In this document: positions 34,202 to 46,692 of the stretch, piece after piece
Numbering within the stretch: the first letter of the stretch is position 1
Layout: every line of letters begins with the position of its first letter
From: Filobasidium wieringae
Lineage: Eukaryota > Basidiomycota > Tremellomycetes > Filobasidiales > Filobasidiaceae
Direction: 5' to 3'
NCBI GenBank assembly: GCA_001600055.1
Contig: BCIV01000002.1
Coordinates: 1,058,287 to 1,122,286, forward strand
Length of the DNA: 64,000 nt
Made by a program: the position numbers and the translations under genes
Notes under the pieces: generated by a model
What the model was told of the DNA's origin: nothing
The model's database searches: none
Seen by the model: the letters and a program-made list of their open reading frames with translations, nothing else

Positions 34202-36669
34202 ATGTCACAATCATTGGCGAGATCGCCTCAATCCCAACAAGCTCAAATCCTTACATCGAAAGTCGCCCACTCGGTGCTCTTCTATGTGGTGTATCGTCAT
34301 ATAATTCTTGCAGGGTACCGGCATATGCGAGCAAGGGGTTTCATTGGATCTGTTCAAGAAATTGTAGATGCCGGTAAAGACGTAAGTCTCAGGCGGACTA
34401 ACCAGAAACCGTATGAGCATTCTTATCGATCTACCAATTCGTATTATCAGTTCGTCATCGGGCTTCTGCTCCAACTCCCGTCCTCTAAGCAGAAGATCGC
34501 AACGGAACTAGGAGCCGCACGGGATGGAATTGAAGAGAAGCTTGTACCTCGAAAGCTCCCCGAAGGTTCTACATACGTCAATGCTCTCCCTAAAAAGGGA
34601 AAGACTCCTGACTGGCTTAACGAGGAGATGGAGAGGCTGCTATCGATGGAGAAGAATGATGTGCAAGAGGGCCGAGTCAGTGGAGCTGTTTATCATGTAA
34701 GTTCCAGTTCTTGGTTCAGTTGCGGACTGAGACGCTCATATCGTACGTTTCTGGATAGGGTGGGAGCGATGTCAATCAGGTCATCATGGATGCTGTTAGC
34801 AAGTTCATCGTATCCAATCCGCTCCACCCGGATGTCTTCCCTGGTGAGGCTGACTTGATGCGACGTAGCCTGTCATACTTGATGCTGATCATCTTCGCTG
34901 CAACAGGTGTAAGAAAGATGGAATCGGAGGTCGTTAGCATGTGTCTTGCATTGTCAGTCTTGGTTCATGATGTTGTTCAGCCCGTACTTGCCATACTCAA
35001 ACCACCTTATAAACTAGATTTAACAACCCCGACGGAGCTGGTACAAGTGAATGCATATTTCTATCAAGTCCTCAAGTCATGCTGTACTGACCCGGTCTAC
35101 CTTGATCAGCTACTTCGGGAGGAACCGAGTCAATCTTGATGTCTGTCAAGACTCATCGTGACTGGGCAAGGAAAACCAAAGGGATCACTAATCCTGAAAT
35201 GTGAGCTATGTCGTCTGTCTTTAGAAGCGTCGGTCCGCTAATTGTACTGAATGATTAGGGTCATTCCTGCATCTGCCCATGCGGCATTCTGGAAAGCAGC
35301 GGACTACTTCAAGGTTAAGATGCATGTCATTCCAGTCGATGAAGTCTCTCGGAAAGCAAATGTCAAGAGGATGAAGCGAGCAATGTAAGCGTACCTAAGA
35401 TGAGGTTTCTCCGTCTATGGAACGCTAAAATGCGTTTGTTGCTATAGCAACGCCAATACGATCATGCTTGTCGGATCCGCACCAAATTTCCCTGATGGTG
35501 CTGTCGACCCGATTACCGATCTTGCTGGACTGGCGAAGAAGTACAGGATTGGTCTGCATGTCGATTGTTGCCTAGGCAGTTTCTTAATGCCTTTCCTCAA
35601 GAGGACGGATCCATCTTTGCCAAACTTTGACTTCAGCGTGGATGGAGTTACTGCTATCAGCTGTGACATTCATAAATACGGTCAGTTCGAGGAATTGACG
35701 TTACTCCTACCAGGGATACTCATATTGCAATTTCGGAATTATCTAGGTTTCTGTCCTAAAGGTGAGCCCACAATGCCCGATGTATGAGAAAGGGATTCCA
35801 GCTGACTTCCCTTATAGGTTCTTCCGTAATAATGTACAAGAACAAGGAACTTCGAAGGCATCAATACTATATTCAGCCAGATTGGGCTGGAGGTGAGCCG
35901 TTTGCTTTGATCTTTACCGGGATTAGCTAAACAATATCGATTCGTCAGGTGTATACGCATCTCCCTCCATGGCTGGATCCCGGTAAGTCACGGGAACTTG
36001 TCCTTTGCCTTATCGATTCTTCTGACTTGATCATCCTTCAATCAGACCTGGGTCCATCATCGCAGGAGCCTACGCTGTCATGATGCATATGGGAGAAGAG
36101 TGAGCCATCCGAGTTACCCGAGTCACCGAACGGTCGCTGATCGTTGTTACGCCTTGTAGTGGCTACGCCCGGACTTGCGACAAGATCATCAGCGCCGCTC
36201 GTGTGTTGAAATCCCGATTGCAGGAAGACTTCACAGAGGATCTCTATGTTCTTGGGGATCCTCAGGTTTCGGTCGTCGCTTTTAGCTCGAAGACACTGAA
36301 CATTTATGAGATCGGTGACCGAATGAGCAAACGAGGTTGGCACTTGAACGCTTTGGCGAACCCATCTGCCATTCACATGGCCGTTACTGTGAGTATGCAT
36401 TGACTAATTCCATACGACAAAGTGACCTAAATTGATTACACGTCATACAGCTATTATCTGCCAATGCCATCGATAAGCTGCTGGAGGATCTGAGAACGGT
36501 CATCAATCAAGTCAAGTCGGAACCGCCCAGCAAAGACGGCACAATGGTCGCTCTTTACGGATTGGGTCAGACTAGCGTCGGCAAACCAGTCGTCCCGCTG
36601 CTGGCGGAGATGTTCATTGATACCCTGTACATGACTAGGCCAGGAGTCGTCGAGGAGGAGTCTAAGTAG
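34202..36669 (+). CDS. DPL1: Sphingosine-1-phosphate lyase (PLP-dependent, ER membrane)
   Basis: ATG 34202 is chosen because the open frame upstream offers only TTG. The N-terminus carries one membrane helix ([15 protein letters not shown]). The lyase core is complete once short introns are removed: [94 protein letters not shown] and the Schiff-base lysine in CDIHKYG/FCPKG. It ends [16 protein letters not shown]. The enzyme cleaves phosphorylated sphingoid bases to a fatty aldehyde and phosphoethanolamine, the exit step of sphingolipid breakdown. About 560 aa. It converges on the GCL gene with a 215 bp gap. Confidence 0.97.
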
Positions 36670-36884
36670 GAAACGAGTTTACCATTATACCCGAGAATCG
36701 TGCACAGGTCTTGATTTCGTTGCCATGTAATTATCTTTGCTGCATTCTATGATCATGAATTATACAACTGGGTGTGAATCGCTACCTCGATAGGCTTTGC
36801 CTAGAAGTTCTGGAGCGGCTCTTGTGCCTCTTTCACTGCGACACATGTGACGGGACATCAATTTCGGAACTGGAAAGACGTGTT

Positions 36885-39568
36885 TCAAGGGGTGACGTGT
36901 TTCAAGGAGTGTACCCACATTTCATCTAAAGCTTTCATCAAATCGTGGTTGATCTCGTCAGAAACGACTGAATCTTGCTTGTATGCCGGGTGAGTTACAA
37001 TAAAGTTTCGGATCCATGCGGCGGGAGTACACAATTTGCCTATAACGGAACAAGACGAGTGAGCGATGCCGTCGGGATACCTCGCGTTCGAAAAGGACGT
37101 ACCTGCAGCTCTGTTCTTGATCAAATCCAAGTACTTCCTGATCTCGCATCTCGTAAAGTGGTCCACGTTCAGGGAATTTAGATACGCATTGACGACTCCC
37201 ATGAGGCCGGGGAAAGTGTCCTTTCCGTTGATGACTTCGTTGACGGTCATCTCTTCTACCTCGGGGGACGAATCGTTCTCTGGCGATGGAGTTCTCGTTC
37301 CGTTCTGGCCATTCGCCGAGCTGGCGGGGGTAGGAACTGAACTGGTTTGTTGCTCGTTGAATCCAGCACGGGATGGGGAAGAAGGACGGCTACTCCAGTC
37401 GTCGTGAGAGGGCGATCGGCCGAGAGGGAAGACCCATTTCCTGAAATGGAACAACTGTTCTCGCGCCGCGTTCCTCTCCTGAGCTCTCTGCATGTTGATA
37501 TCGACCTGCAGAGAGTATGATCAATACCAAGATCGAGAGTCCAAGACATACAGCCACGCTCACTTTGGAGATTGGCATGTAAAAGTTCAAGTTGAAGCTC
37601 AAGATCGCCCTCGTGAGGAGGACGATGAACACCGAGAACGCAGCGTTTTCGAAATCAGTCAATTGAACCTCCATACTCCTAAACTCCACCCTCCACCCGA
37701 TGGGCGAATCGACGGGTGGAGGTTTAAACCTCATGGTCTGCCAATTAGTCGATTGGATGTTTTCGAAATGATCCATCGAGTTCTCGTCGTCCTGATCGAT
37801 TCGTTCGCTGAAGACGACCAAGGGGTCTCGGATGAAGAGATGAGCGATATGTTTGGAAAGAGCGTCGTCGATTCCTAAGCCAGGAGTTGTAATCAGCTCC
37901 GATTTGCGATCGAAAAGGATCTCGATATGGGTCATGCCAAACGCACCGTTATCCCTTAAACGCTGGTAAATGCCTTGATCGAGCGGACAATCGATATCGT
38001 TATAACAATCCTTGTTCCGAGGATCGGAAGCGATATAACGATCGACCGAATCGTATCTAGATTTAGGTATCCTGAACTTGTCATTCTTCAATGGCTAATT
38101 CGAGACGGAAACAAGCACGTTCAATTCCCCTGCCCCAAGTGAACCCTCTGGACCCATACGAAAAACTCACCTTCAGCCCCCTCTCCTCTTCCGTCCGATC
38201 ATCGACGCTCCCCGCGATCACGTCCCACCTCGCATCCCTATCCGCCAAGAGCCCTCGGAAAGCGGGACTAGCGGCGGTCAAAGCCAACATGATAGGGGTG
38301 ACGGGGACGAGAGCGTCATACACCCTCCTAGCTTCGTTGACGTTCCAGGCTTGGAAGGTGATTTGGAGACAACAACAACCCATTCCGAAGGCCATGGCGT
38401 CCATGTAGATGTGGTCCGGTTTGGCCGCTCCGTTCTTCGCCTCTGTGGGGCGAGAGGACAACGTGGTAAGCAGGGCGGAGCAAGGCGAGCAAGGTGGAGC
38501 ACGACAAGCAGAGTAACACCAAACGAGTAACAAAGGATCGAATCAGTCAAAACCCTTATCCCTCGAACGACAGAGGAATCACTCACCATCATCCCCCGCA
38601 TACCTCTGTCGATCCCAAGGAATAGTCGGATCGATGAACGGACTAGGAGTATTGGTGTCCTTGAATATTGGGACATTGATCGCGACTTTTGATCCTCGAC
38701 GGGACCGGATGTTCGAGGTCAAGGTGCTGTGTGTTTTTGATGAGTAGGATTTGGGAATGAAAGAAACGAGTAATGCGCGAGTGTATGAGCGAGAGATATT
38801 GGGAAAGGAAACGAAATAGGATAACCCACGGGAATCTAGCATGAGGGTTAGTCACACCCTTCCCAACGAACAGACTCTGACTGGCATCGCTATCCGCCTC
38901 GGTCCATTCCTCCGGAACGGTGAAGACCTCTCTGACCCCTAACCTCGGGAAGGAAGTTATCGTCACGGGGTGTTCGTTGGGTTTCAAATGCGCTTTGGCT
39001 AGTTTACGTCTGAACCGCATGTTGGGTTCTACGGAGATGAGGTCTTTGAGGGAACCAGAGTAGGGAGCGCCGGGGGTGGATTCGAGCATGTATCGACCGT
39101 ATTCGGGGTGAAAGGTTGGGACGACCATGCTGTTTGAGCGATAACGATTTCAAGCAAAGGGGGGTTAGTTGGGGGTTGAGAGGGGTGCGAGTGATTGAAG
39201 GAGGTGCAAACCTTTTACCCGGTTCCTCCCCTTTGAGATCGATCACCACGTCTTTCAGTTCCTCTAGAATTTCACTCTGACGTAAAGACAGAAGAGCACG
39301 TTTAGATCCATCCTCTGGGAAAGTGATCACCATATATTCGATCTGAGCGCGATGAACGTCTTTAGTTCTTCTTAACTCGAATCGGATAGTACCTGCTTTC
39401 CCTTTGAAGACTGACCTCATCCCCCCATAAGAATCCTTTACCTTCGGTGACGTCTTTCCACCTCCTCCATGTGTGCAAGAACTGAGTGATTCCGTGGTCC
39501 CTGACGTGATCCGCTAGAGCTTTGGTTTGCTCCCAAGTGAGTGGGGTTCCGAGGGAGAGTAGACCCAT
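36885..39568 (-). CDS. GSH1: Glutamate-cysteine ligase catalytic subunit (glutathione synthesis, step 1)
   Basis: ATG 39568 starts [19 protein letters not shown], near-identical in style to eukaryotic GCLC. The first intron joins GFLWGDE to IEYMVITFP. Further hallmarks are [94 protein letters not shown] and [18 protein letters not shown]. The C-terminal helical part is interrupted by a Ser/Pro-rich low-complexity insert (about 37220-37400) and ends near [18 protein letters not shown]. About 700 aa. It makes gamma-glutamylcysteine in the cytosol, the rate-limiting step for glutathione. Confidence 0.96.
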
Positions 39569-40467
39569 TGGTTCAGGTCTTGTTTGATGCGATTGAGATG
39601 GGGAGGATGGTAGATCTAGAAGGATAAAGAGAAGGAAGAAGAGAGAAGCTAGGACGCCCAGGAGATGTGGAGGTAGGTCGAATTCGGGTTTCTCGATCTG
39701 CGATCCGGACGAGCGCGAACGAATGAACGGGTCGGGATGGGATCAGTAACGGTCGAGGTAGCCGTCGAGATGAACGACCAGGGGTGGCGCTTGTTGTATG
39801 TCCAATAGGATCGACGACCTATCAACCTAGTCCGTGTCCGTGGAGCGACAGGCGACGGTGAATCGATGTTGCGTATATCTCCATTCGAGGTATCGGCTTA
39901 TAAATCTCAAGCGAGCGTTTATTACGTTTCCAACGAGGACGAGCGGATGCAAAAGTGAGATGAAGGGTCAAGATATGATATAAACCTCCGGTTAGACGGT
40001 TCATGATGTTGCAATAGTGAACGTCGAACTCGATGGAATGGGGAATAATGAGGTGATTCCTACGTTGGTAATAATGGTCGTAATCGTGATTGGTCATTGG
40101 CAAGAGACGATATCACCATGGATCAACCGCTTCCCAGCGAGAACGATGATCCAGCCCGCGATTACCCTTATTTCCAGCTCTGAGCGAGCGATCGGATATG
40201 TCATACCGTACTCTACCATTCACACGTTTCATACAGCTGTAACCTTGTAGGTGACGAATCACAACCACGTTTCAGAGTGGCCAGACTACTCACGAGCTCT
40301 GGCTGACATGCGACGGGGTATCTCCGTATATATCCGTGGTAGATGATGACTCAACCCTCGCGATCGTACCACACCTTTCAAGTCATGCAAGTCATGGTTG
40401 GTTCGACCATCTTCGCTCAGTATATAACATACCTCATACACGTACATACACCCAATACCCGCCAGCG
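39569..40467. other. Divergent promoter region, GCL and methyltransferase genes
   Basis: About 900 bp. The right end holds the TATA box of the methyltransferase. The left part would carry GCL regulatory sites; I did not find a clear AP-1-type TTAGTAA or TTACTAA element. Open frames here are short and without features. Confidence 0.45.
40421..40427 (+). promoter_or_regulatory. TATA box of the 40.5 kb methyltransferase gene
   Basis: TATATAA, 41-47 bp upstream of the ATG at 40468, following CTCAG. A strong TATA so close to the start fits a regulated gene with a short leader. Confidence 0.55.
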
Positions 40468-41887
40468 ATGAACAAGACACCTATACCTACCTTACTCAAG
40501 ACCATGCAATCCACCTTCCAATCAGCCCACCAGATCGCCCGTACAGGTTTCGGCGAGGGGACAAACGAGCACGTAAGTCATCCCATTCATCCTCAGCTTG
40601 TACTACTTTCGCTTCATGAGGCAAGTAAGAAAATGATCAATTGGACTGACCTTGATTTTCGTCAAACTCCCCCGTTTGGGAATGGGATAGTACGATCGAG
40701 CACGTCCTTCCTACCCCTCCGAATCGCTTGCTCAGATCAAAGACCTCCTTCTCCCTTCCTCGACCGGCCTCAACGTTCTAGAACTAGGTTCAGGAACAGG
40801 AATATTTTCCCGATTACTCCTCTCCCCTCCCCCCAACTACCCTTCGTTCAAGATCAAGTCGTTTTACGCTGTAGAGCCTAGTGAAGGGATGAGGGCGGAG
40901 TGGACTAGGAAAGCTCCGGTCAGCGCTACGGACGAGGAGAATGAAGGGGCGGGAGAGTGGATCACTATTAATGGAGGATTCACGGATGTCTCGGAATTGA
41001 AACAGAGGTTACGGGAGAGGGGGGAATGGAGTGCAGATGAAGAGGGACGAGCGGGGTGGGCGGATTTGGTCGTTATCGCTCAAGCATGGCATTGGGCTCA
41101 TCCGGAGTATGACGCTGCTATCGTAAGTTCCCGATTGTTTCTCACTATTATATGAGTCATTCCGGTTGAGAAGATGAATGTGTCCGTAGAGAGAAATAGC
41201 GGGGATAATGAAACCAGGTTCCCCTCTCGTTTTCATCTGGAATAACGAAGAGTACGTCTTCTTCCCTCCCTTCCCATCCTCTCCTCTTTTCCTTGTACAT
41301 TCCCCCCGACACTAACACCACCCAACCAAACAGCCGAGACCCACCTTATCCCCAACCTCTTCGACGCCTAGAATCTTCCCTGGAGAACGATACGCCACAA
41401 CAACACCGCTTGCTATGGGAAGAAACGTTCTCCACTCCGGCCTACAAGGAGTTCTTCCAGGAGCCAAATGGGGTTAGGAGTAGGGTCGAATGGAAGAGTG
41501 AACATAGTGATGAAAAGGTCAGCCGTCTCGTTCCGTTCTGTTCTGGTTTGCGATGAAGTTGAAGGGGGTAGATCTGATGTTCGTTTTGATCTTGCGTTCG
41601 ACCTTGACATGACAGAGAATCGACAGGGTCCTCTCCAAATCATACGTCGCCTCCCGTCCCCCCTCCGAAAAGACCGACCTGATAAACCAGATGAAAAAGA
41701 TCCTAACCGAAGTTCCAGAGAGGGAATGGATCGATCAATCCGTAAGTCTTTCTTCCTGAGATCACGGCCGTCCTGTAGTGAGGATGAGGGAAGGGGAGAG
41801 AGGCTGATAAGATGGGTTCTTTGGGAATAGGAGGGGACTTATTGGCAGAAATGGTGGACCCTGGTTGTTGGTATGCACCGGAAATGA
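40468..41887 (+). CDS. Class I SAM-dependent methyltransferase (CRG1/trans-aconitate methyltransferase-like)
   Basis: Exon 1 from ATG 40468 encodes TFQSAHQIARTGFGEGTNEH, then splices to YDRARPSYPSESLAQIKDLL. Motif I is LNVLELGSGTGIFSR, the acidic residue after strand 2 is in FYAVEPSEGMR, and the later motif is DLVVIAQAWHWAHPEYDAAI. IMKPGSPLVFIWNNED and RLLWEETFSTPAYKEFF follow. The last intron joins IDQS to EGTYWQKWWTLVVGMHRK, with the stop at 41885-41887. The order and the YDxARPxYP plus AQAWHW phrases are typical of small-molecule methyltransferases such as yeast Crg1. The substrate cannot be read from sequence. About 330 aa, probably cytosolic. Confidence 0.85.
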
Positions 41888-42421
41888 ATGTTCTGCGGTA
41901 TCGAGCAATATCTAATGGGCTGGAAGGGAAACGATCGAGGAAAAGGAAATTGTCATTACAGTAAACAAAAACGAAATCAAGAGGTCTGGAAAGGTTGTAA
42001 GCAGATGTTTGGAAATACAAGGGAGACAGATAGTATGAAATATGGATATGATGTCCTTTACATTCTCCGCCTACTGCCCTTCAGTGTTTCGACCTCTCCA
42101 TCTACCTATCCAAACTCCCATTGTGGTGCTATTGAGCACATTGAGAAGACCACTGCCACACAAGCTCTAACAACACGCCAGCACAATCAGCGGATACAGG
42201 CGGAAGCAAATCATCACATTCGCCCGGTGACCCTTGATATCAATCGATACAGATGTAAACCCATCACGTTCTGCCTTTCAGTTTCTTTCACTTCCTTCTC
42301 ATCACCGTCATTACTAAGCTACTAATATCACATCGTTGTTGATGCTGTCATTGTTGTTATTGAGCGGCCCCCCTGTGGAAGGCAGATTACATCAAATGCC
42401 ATGCAATGTCCGTATCCGCAT
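41888..42421. other. Convergent intergenic region
   Basis: About 530 bp between the 3' ends of the methyltransferase and esterase genes. The plus frame 41888-42325 has no family features and follows directly on a gene end, so it is taken as chance. Confidence 0.5.
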
Positions 42422-44318
42422 CTATAATCCTGCTAATACACCCGATTCTGTACTTCCCTCAATCCTACCTCCATCCTCGACAATCTTCCAACCGACAGGT
42501 CCATACAAATGTTTTTCGCTGCCTTGCACCTGATGCCAGCCCTCTTCCTTGCTCTCCACATGCGCAGTCAAGTGTTCTTTCCCGAAAGAAGCGGAAGCGT
42601 CCAGTTCAGAAACGATGGCGTTGATGAACTCTGAGACAGGATGAATGATCCATCGTTGTTGAGGGAAACGTTCCGGTTTCGAACCCTTTTTGCCTCTCTT
42701 ATTGAAGAGAGGGCCGTCGAACCAGCCCAGATGACCACCGCTTTTGGTGATAGCTAACACGACATGGGAGGAGTTTTGAATCTCGTTTACTGGCAATGCA
42801 GCTAGTCAAGCAAATTCATTCAGTCGCGGAACTTCGGGAGGATATCGGCGATCGATTACTCACAACCGTGAACAATAGGATCGTCAAACGCGTTGATAGC
42901 TAGAAGTGGTCTTCTGATACCATGAATATGATCCTTGCAACTTGCAGCGGCGTAATAGCCATCTGCTCCTTTGAACGGAAACACGCCACCTCTATCCTTC
43001 GTCAATCCACCCAATTGGCAAGTTAAAGAATCGTCGAAATCTCTAAGACGCAGGTGTCGGCCTTTGCGTTTGAGTCGAACAAGTTCTTCAGGTAAACCTT
43101 GTAGCGGGGTCAACAGGGAAGCCGAGACGCCGGTAGATGGACGAGAAGCCAGTTCCTCTTTCGTCAAGAATTCTTCCGGGGCTAGATGGCGTCCTAGAGT
43201 TCTGGTCAAATTCATCCCCATGGCTTGAGAATAGACTCGACTTGAGAACCATCCTTCCTCCAGTCTGATCCCAAAATATCAACACCTCCTAGTCTATTGA
43301 GATTTATCTATGCTAGACTCACTGGATCGACATAGCGGGTATATCCCAAGGAGGAGCTAAAGATACACCCGCTCTGAGCAGACAGTTATCGCCCTGTTCC
43401 CCAAGATACCTCGCAAGGACTCCAGCACCAAGCGAGAACCCGACCCCGATCAACGGGGAAGCGGGGTAGTTGTGAGAGATATAATGAACGACCGTATTGT
43501 AGTCCCCCGTGTATAGAGCCGAGTAGGCTTGTTGTGTCGTTAGAGGGGCACCAGCACAGCCTCGATACTGCAGCAATGAAACTCAAATGAGTTGGACCTT
43601 CAACGATTCCCCATGTATGGGAGTCATCGACTCACATTCGCAACCACACCTCGCCCGCCTAGTCCTCCTTCGGACTTTGGTCTCGCGACCCATTCCAAGA
43701 TGTTCCTGACGTAACTTTCGTGACTTCCGCCTGTTAACCCATGAGCGACGATGACCGTAGGAGCGTCTTCTGGGAGCTGTTCGTGCTGAGGAGGCGTAAT
43801 ATCTACGGCACTAGTCGATAGATCCGTTGATCTGAGTTTAGCCAATGGTCCACTTTTGGGTTACAGGTGAGGAAGGCTATTCACATGGTTCCTCCATCGG
43901 GTACGCGTAGAAGAGTCCGTTTATAAACAACTTTATCGACGATTTTAAAGTTTCCTACGACACAGTACATGGTCTGAAGGTGCCCACTATCACGGAACCC
44001 AGAGTCAATTAGCGTGCGCATATTTAAGTACCTAAGGATGACTTACCTCCTTATCCACCATGATGGTTTAAAGGTTCCCCTTAAGCTTGGGCATCTATCC
44101 AATATGAATTTACTAATGGACTCTTCTGGCTTCACCGAGTGCCCATTTGTTGTGCTGGTCGTGCCATTCACTTTACCAGAAGACTTTGGTATCACGTGGC
44201 CCTTCACGAAGAGTGAAGCCGCTCGAGCAGGTAGAATGTGCAAGATCTGCCCGTTCTGAGGAGCGATTCCTACCATCGCGCAGAACCAGGACCAGATCAG
44301 AGGAAAGATCTGGAACAT
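42422..44318 (-). CDS. YheT-family alpha/beta hydrolase (medium-chain ester synthase/esterase type)
   Basis: ATG 44318 gives a hydrophobic N-terminus (MFQIFPLIWSWFCAMVG), a likely membrane anchor. CPSLRGTFKPSWWI is followed by GHLQTMYCVVGNF, typical of the family. The hydrolase core has APTVIVAHGLTGGSHESYV (oxyanion region), a nucleophile elbow GVGFSLGAGVLARYLGE, the acid in NAFDDPIV and the His in SGGHLGWFDG, so the triad is complete. Budding-yeast EEB1, EHT1 and YMR210W belong here and act on acyl-CoA and ethanol or on monoacylglycerol. About 480 aa. An intron of roughly 40 nt (GTGAAT...AAAAG near 43880) is very short. Confidence 0.9.
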
Positions 44319-44681
44319 CCCCTACAGAGATCCAGGTGTTGCGTCTGGCTGTACGAGAGGCTGGAGATGCGTCTATAAACCTCTCCTGGACGCAGTTCCC
44401 TGTGAATTAACGAGGAGAAAGGGATGGTCGATTGAAAGAGATGAAACAAGGAAGTACTCTGCTATTTCACGAATCTACTCGAAGTTCTGATAATTCTCCG
44501 ATTACGTTTTACGTAAGCATGACTTCGTCATAGCCGGAAAAGCCGTGTTTGCCATACAACAGGCCATGTCCATAACCCTTGCAGATGATAATTAAATACA
44601 AATAAGAGCTTCCACTTCGTTTGATGATTGGTGATTGATGATCTCAGTTCGCTTCATTACTTTTGTTTATTTGTTACAGTC
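44319..44681. other. Intergenic region, esterase to peroxygenase
   Basis: About 360 bp between the esterase start and the corrected end of the peroxygenase gene, both on the minus strand. Nothing recognised beyond A/T-rich sequence near 44590. Confidence 0.45.
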
Positions 44682-46118
44682 CTAAAGAGCCGAGCCGGCA
44701 CCGGGGAATTTATCGAACAAGCCTTTGTTGTAATCTGTCGATGAACGGTAATTCTGTCAGAGCTGATCACAAAGTAAAGAAGTTAGAAGGGAGAAACTGA
44801 CAGTTGAGCTGAGGACAATTGAATTGCGCGAATTGAGGGGCAATCTTGCTAGTAACGATGTTGAGCGCGGAAGTGACATCCCCTAGTAATCCCTTGAGAA
44901 TGTCGGGAACGGCAGTCAAGAGCGTCTGGTAGCCGAAGCAGATCAAGTTATTTCCTTGCAAGAGAGTAGCCGAATTGTAGACTCCCCCAGTCAGGTCCCC
45001 GAGATCAACCCCAGCGAATGAGTTGGGAGTACCCGTGTTTCCACCGACAGCAACTCGATCAGGAACAGCCAGTTGGATCGCAACAGCATCGAGCGCGAAA
45101 ACGGGTATGGAGTAGTCTACACCGATGGGTCGTCGGTACCAGTTGTCTGGGATTCGTTCGTTTCCAGCTTGGTAACTCAAAGCACCTTGAGTACCAGAAA
45201 CGGCGAAGAAGCTCTTCAGAACTCCCTGATCCAGGAAGCCTTCTGGTCGTTCTGCACTGTGATTAGACATGAACGCTGGAATGAAAGAGAATGCTGCGCT
45301 CGATACGATGGGTCCGGTGAAAGGTCCCCAGAAGTGTTGAGGGTTGTTCTGACGAGAGTAGGTGATGGTCTCTTGTGCATGTTTAATCACCACCCCCAAA
45401 TCGTAGTTTCCGCCACTGTCCCCGCTCTGCAATGCGTAAAGCTTCTGGAAGTTGGGCACAGACAGAGTAGAGGCGTCTCCATTGTTGAGGGCAGCATCTC
45501 CTCGACCAGGACTAGCGTCCGATTCGTACTGCGATAAAGCAGAATATGCATAAGTACATATTTCAAATCGTAAAGTTCGAACGTGTCAACTTACCTTGTT
45601 GTGACTCCCGCTCAAACCCTGAGGCGTGCTCAGCAGATTTCCCAGGCTGATTCCCGATTTTGCGCCTCCGATGGACCAACTCAAGGCCAAAGGGTCACCG
45701 TCAATTACGGTAGCGTAAGCGGATAAGAAGGTTCCTAGATCAATTCCCATTCCGAAGACCTTGTTGGTTGCAGTAACTGCTTGGTCCAGGGTAACATATC
45801 CGTTGTGAGGAAGGTAATTGTGGTTCGCCAACGCGTTAAGCTAGAGATGAACAACGGATAACGGATGAGCTTGTTTCTCACGAAACCACCTTGGTATAGG
45901 ATACATACACCTGGACAAGGTCCCCTCAAATCGCCAGCGCCAGGAGGTACAAAGGCATTCGATCCCGTTGTCGAGATCGCTTGGGCCTGCGCGTTGAATC
46001 CAAGTTGACGCTTGCTCTCTTCGACATAGTGAGCTGGAGCACCAGGCAGACCCATGAATGGGTAAGCGAGAGTAGTACTCAGGCTAGATGCGATGATTGT
46101 TGCAAGTGATAGTTTCAT
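44682..46118 (-). CDS. Secreted heme-thiolate peroxidase/peroxygenase (UPO/chloroperoxidase family)
   Basis: ATG 46118 opens a signal peptide (MKLSLATIIASSLSTTLAYP). The heme Cys lies in GPCPG/LNALANHNYLPHNG, the PCP motif, split by an intron. The acid-base region reads HNK/YESDASPGRGDA, corresponding to EHD (chloroperoxidase) or EGD (long UPOs). SRQNNPQHFWGPF and the long C-terminal part suggest the long class, about 390 aa. The last intron is 44736-44801: splicing replaces an apparent end at 44767 with FNCPQLNYYNKGLFDKFPG and a stop at 44682-44684, which fits UPO C-termini. Such enzymes use H2O2 to oxygenate or halogenate organic compounds outside the cell. A TATA-like element lies at 46199-46204. 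Confidence 0.9.
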
Positions 46119-46692
46119 GTCGTAGGCTATCTAATAGGTTGTATGTGCGTCGCATGTTACCGCCACACCTCATACAAGATGTTTTGACTTCGTGGATACT
46201 TATAGCAAATTCAGCGGCCCGGTTATTGCCAGAAAGTCAGGGAATGTGTCTACAACCGGGATTCCGGGCGTTATAGACGGCATCTGGTTGGTGGAGTGAG
46301 TTCAGGTGACCATTCGACCTTGTTGCAGTACGAGAAAGTAGAGTATGGAATGAAACGATCGATATAGCGCGAGAGGATCTGAGGCCCCACTGAGATTTGC
46401 GCGCTAGGGGGACCTAACAGCAGTTTCGGTATCTTTGTCGGTCGTAACCGGGATGTAAATTAAAGTGGCGATCAACGAGGACTCCACCGATTGGGCGAGT
46501 CGCACGGAACCATGAGGCGGGTATATTGTATTGTAGGCATGGTGTTCATAACCGTATAGCCCAGCTAGCGGGGAAGTACAGGATAGGTTTGGTGTTGAGA
46601 TCGCTCAATTCGGCTGAGAATCGCGCGCACAGATTCGCATATTCCTGGCGATCCATTTTGACGCCGTCCGTGATGAACAGTTTCATCAGCTA
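46119..46692. other. Upstream region of the peroxygenase gene
   Basis: About 570 bp. CTATAAGTA on the minus strand around 46197-46205, about 80 bp upstream of the peroxygenase ATG, is a possible TATA element. The rest also serves as the 3' flank of the second methyltransferase. No coding signal. Confidence 0.45.

Noticed and set aside
34193..34858. Lyase start at 34193
   Set aside because: That codon is TTG; the first ATG is 34202 and precedes the expected N-terminal helix.
41888..42325. 145-aa plus frame after the methyltransferase
   Set aside because: Begins just past the true stop, lacks features and ends in low-complexity Ser/Phe sequence.
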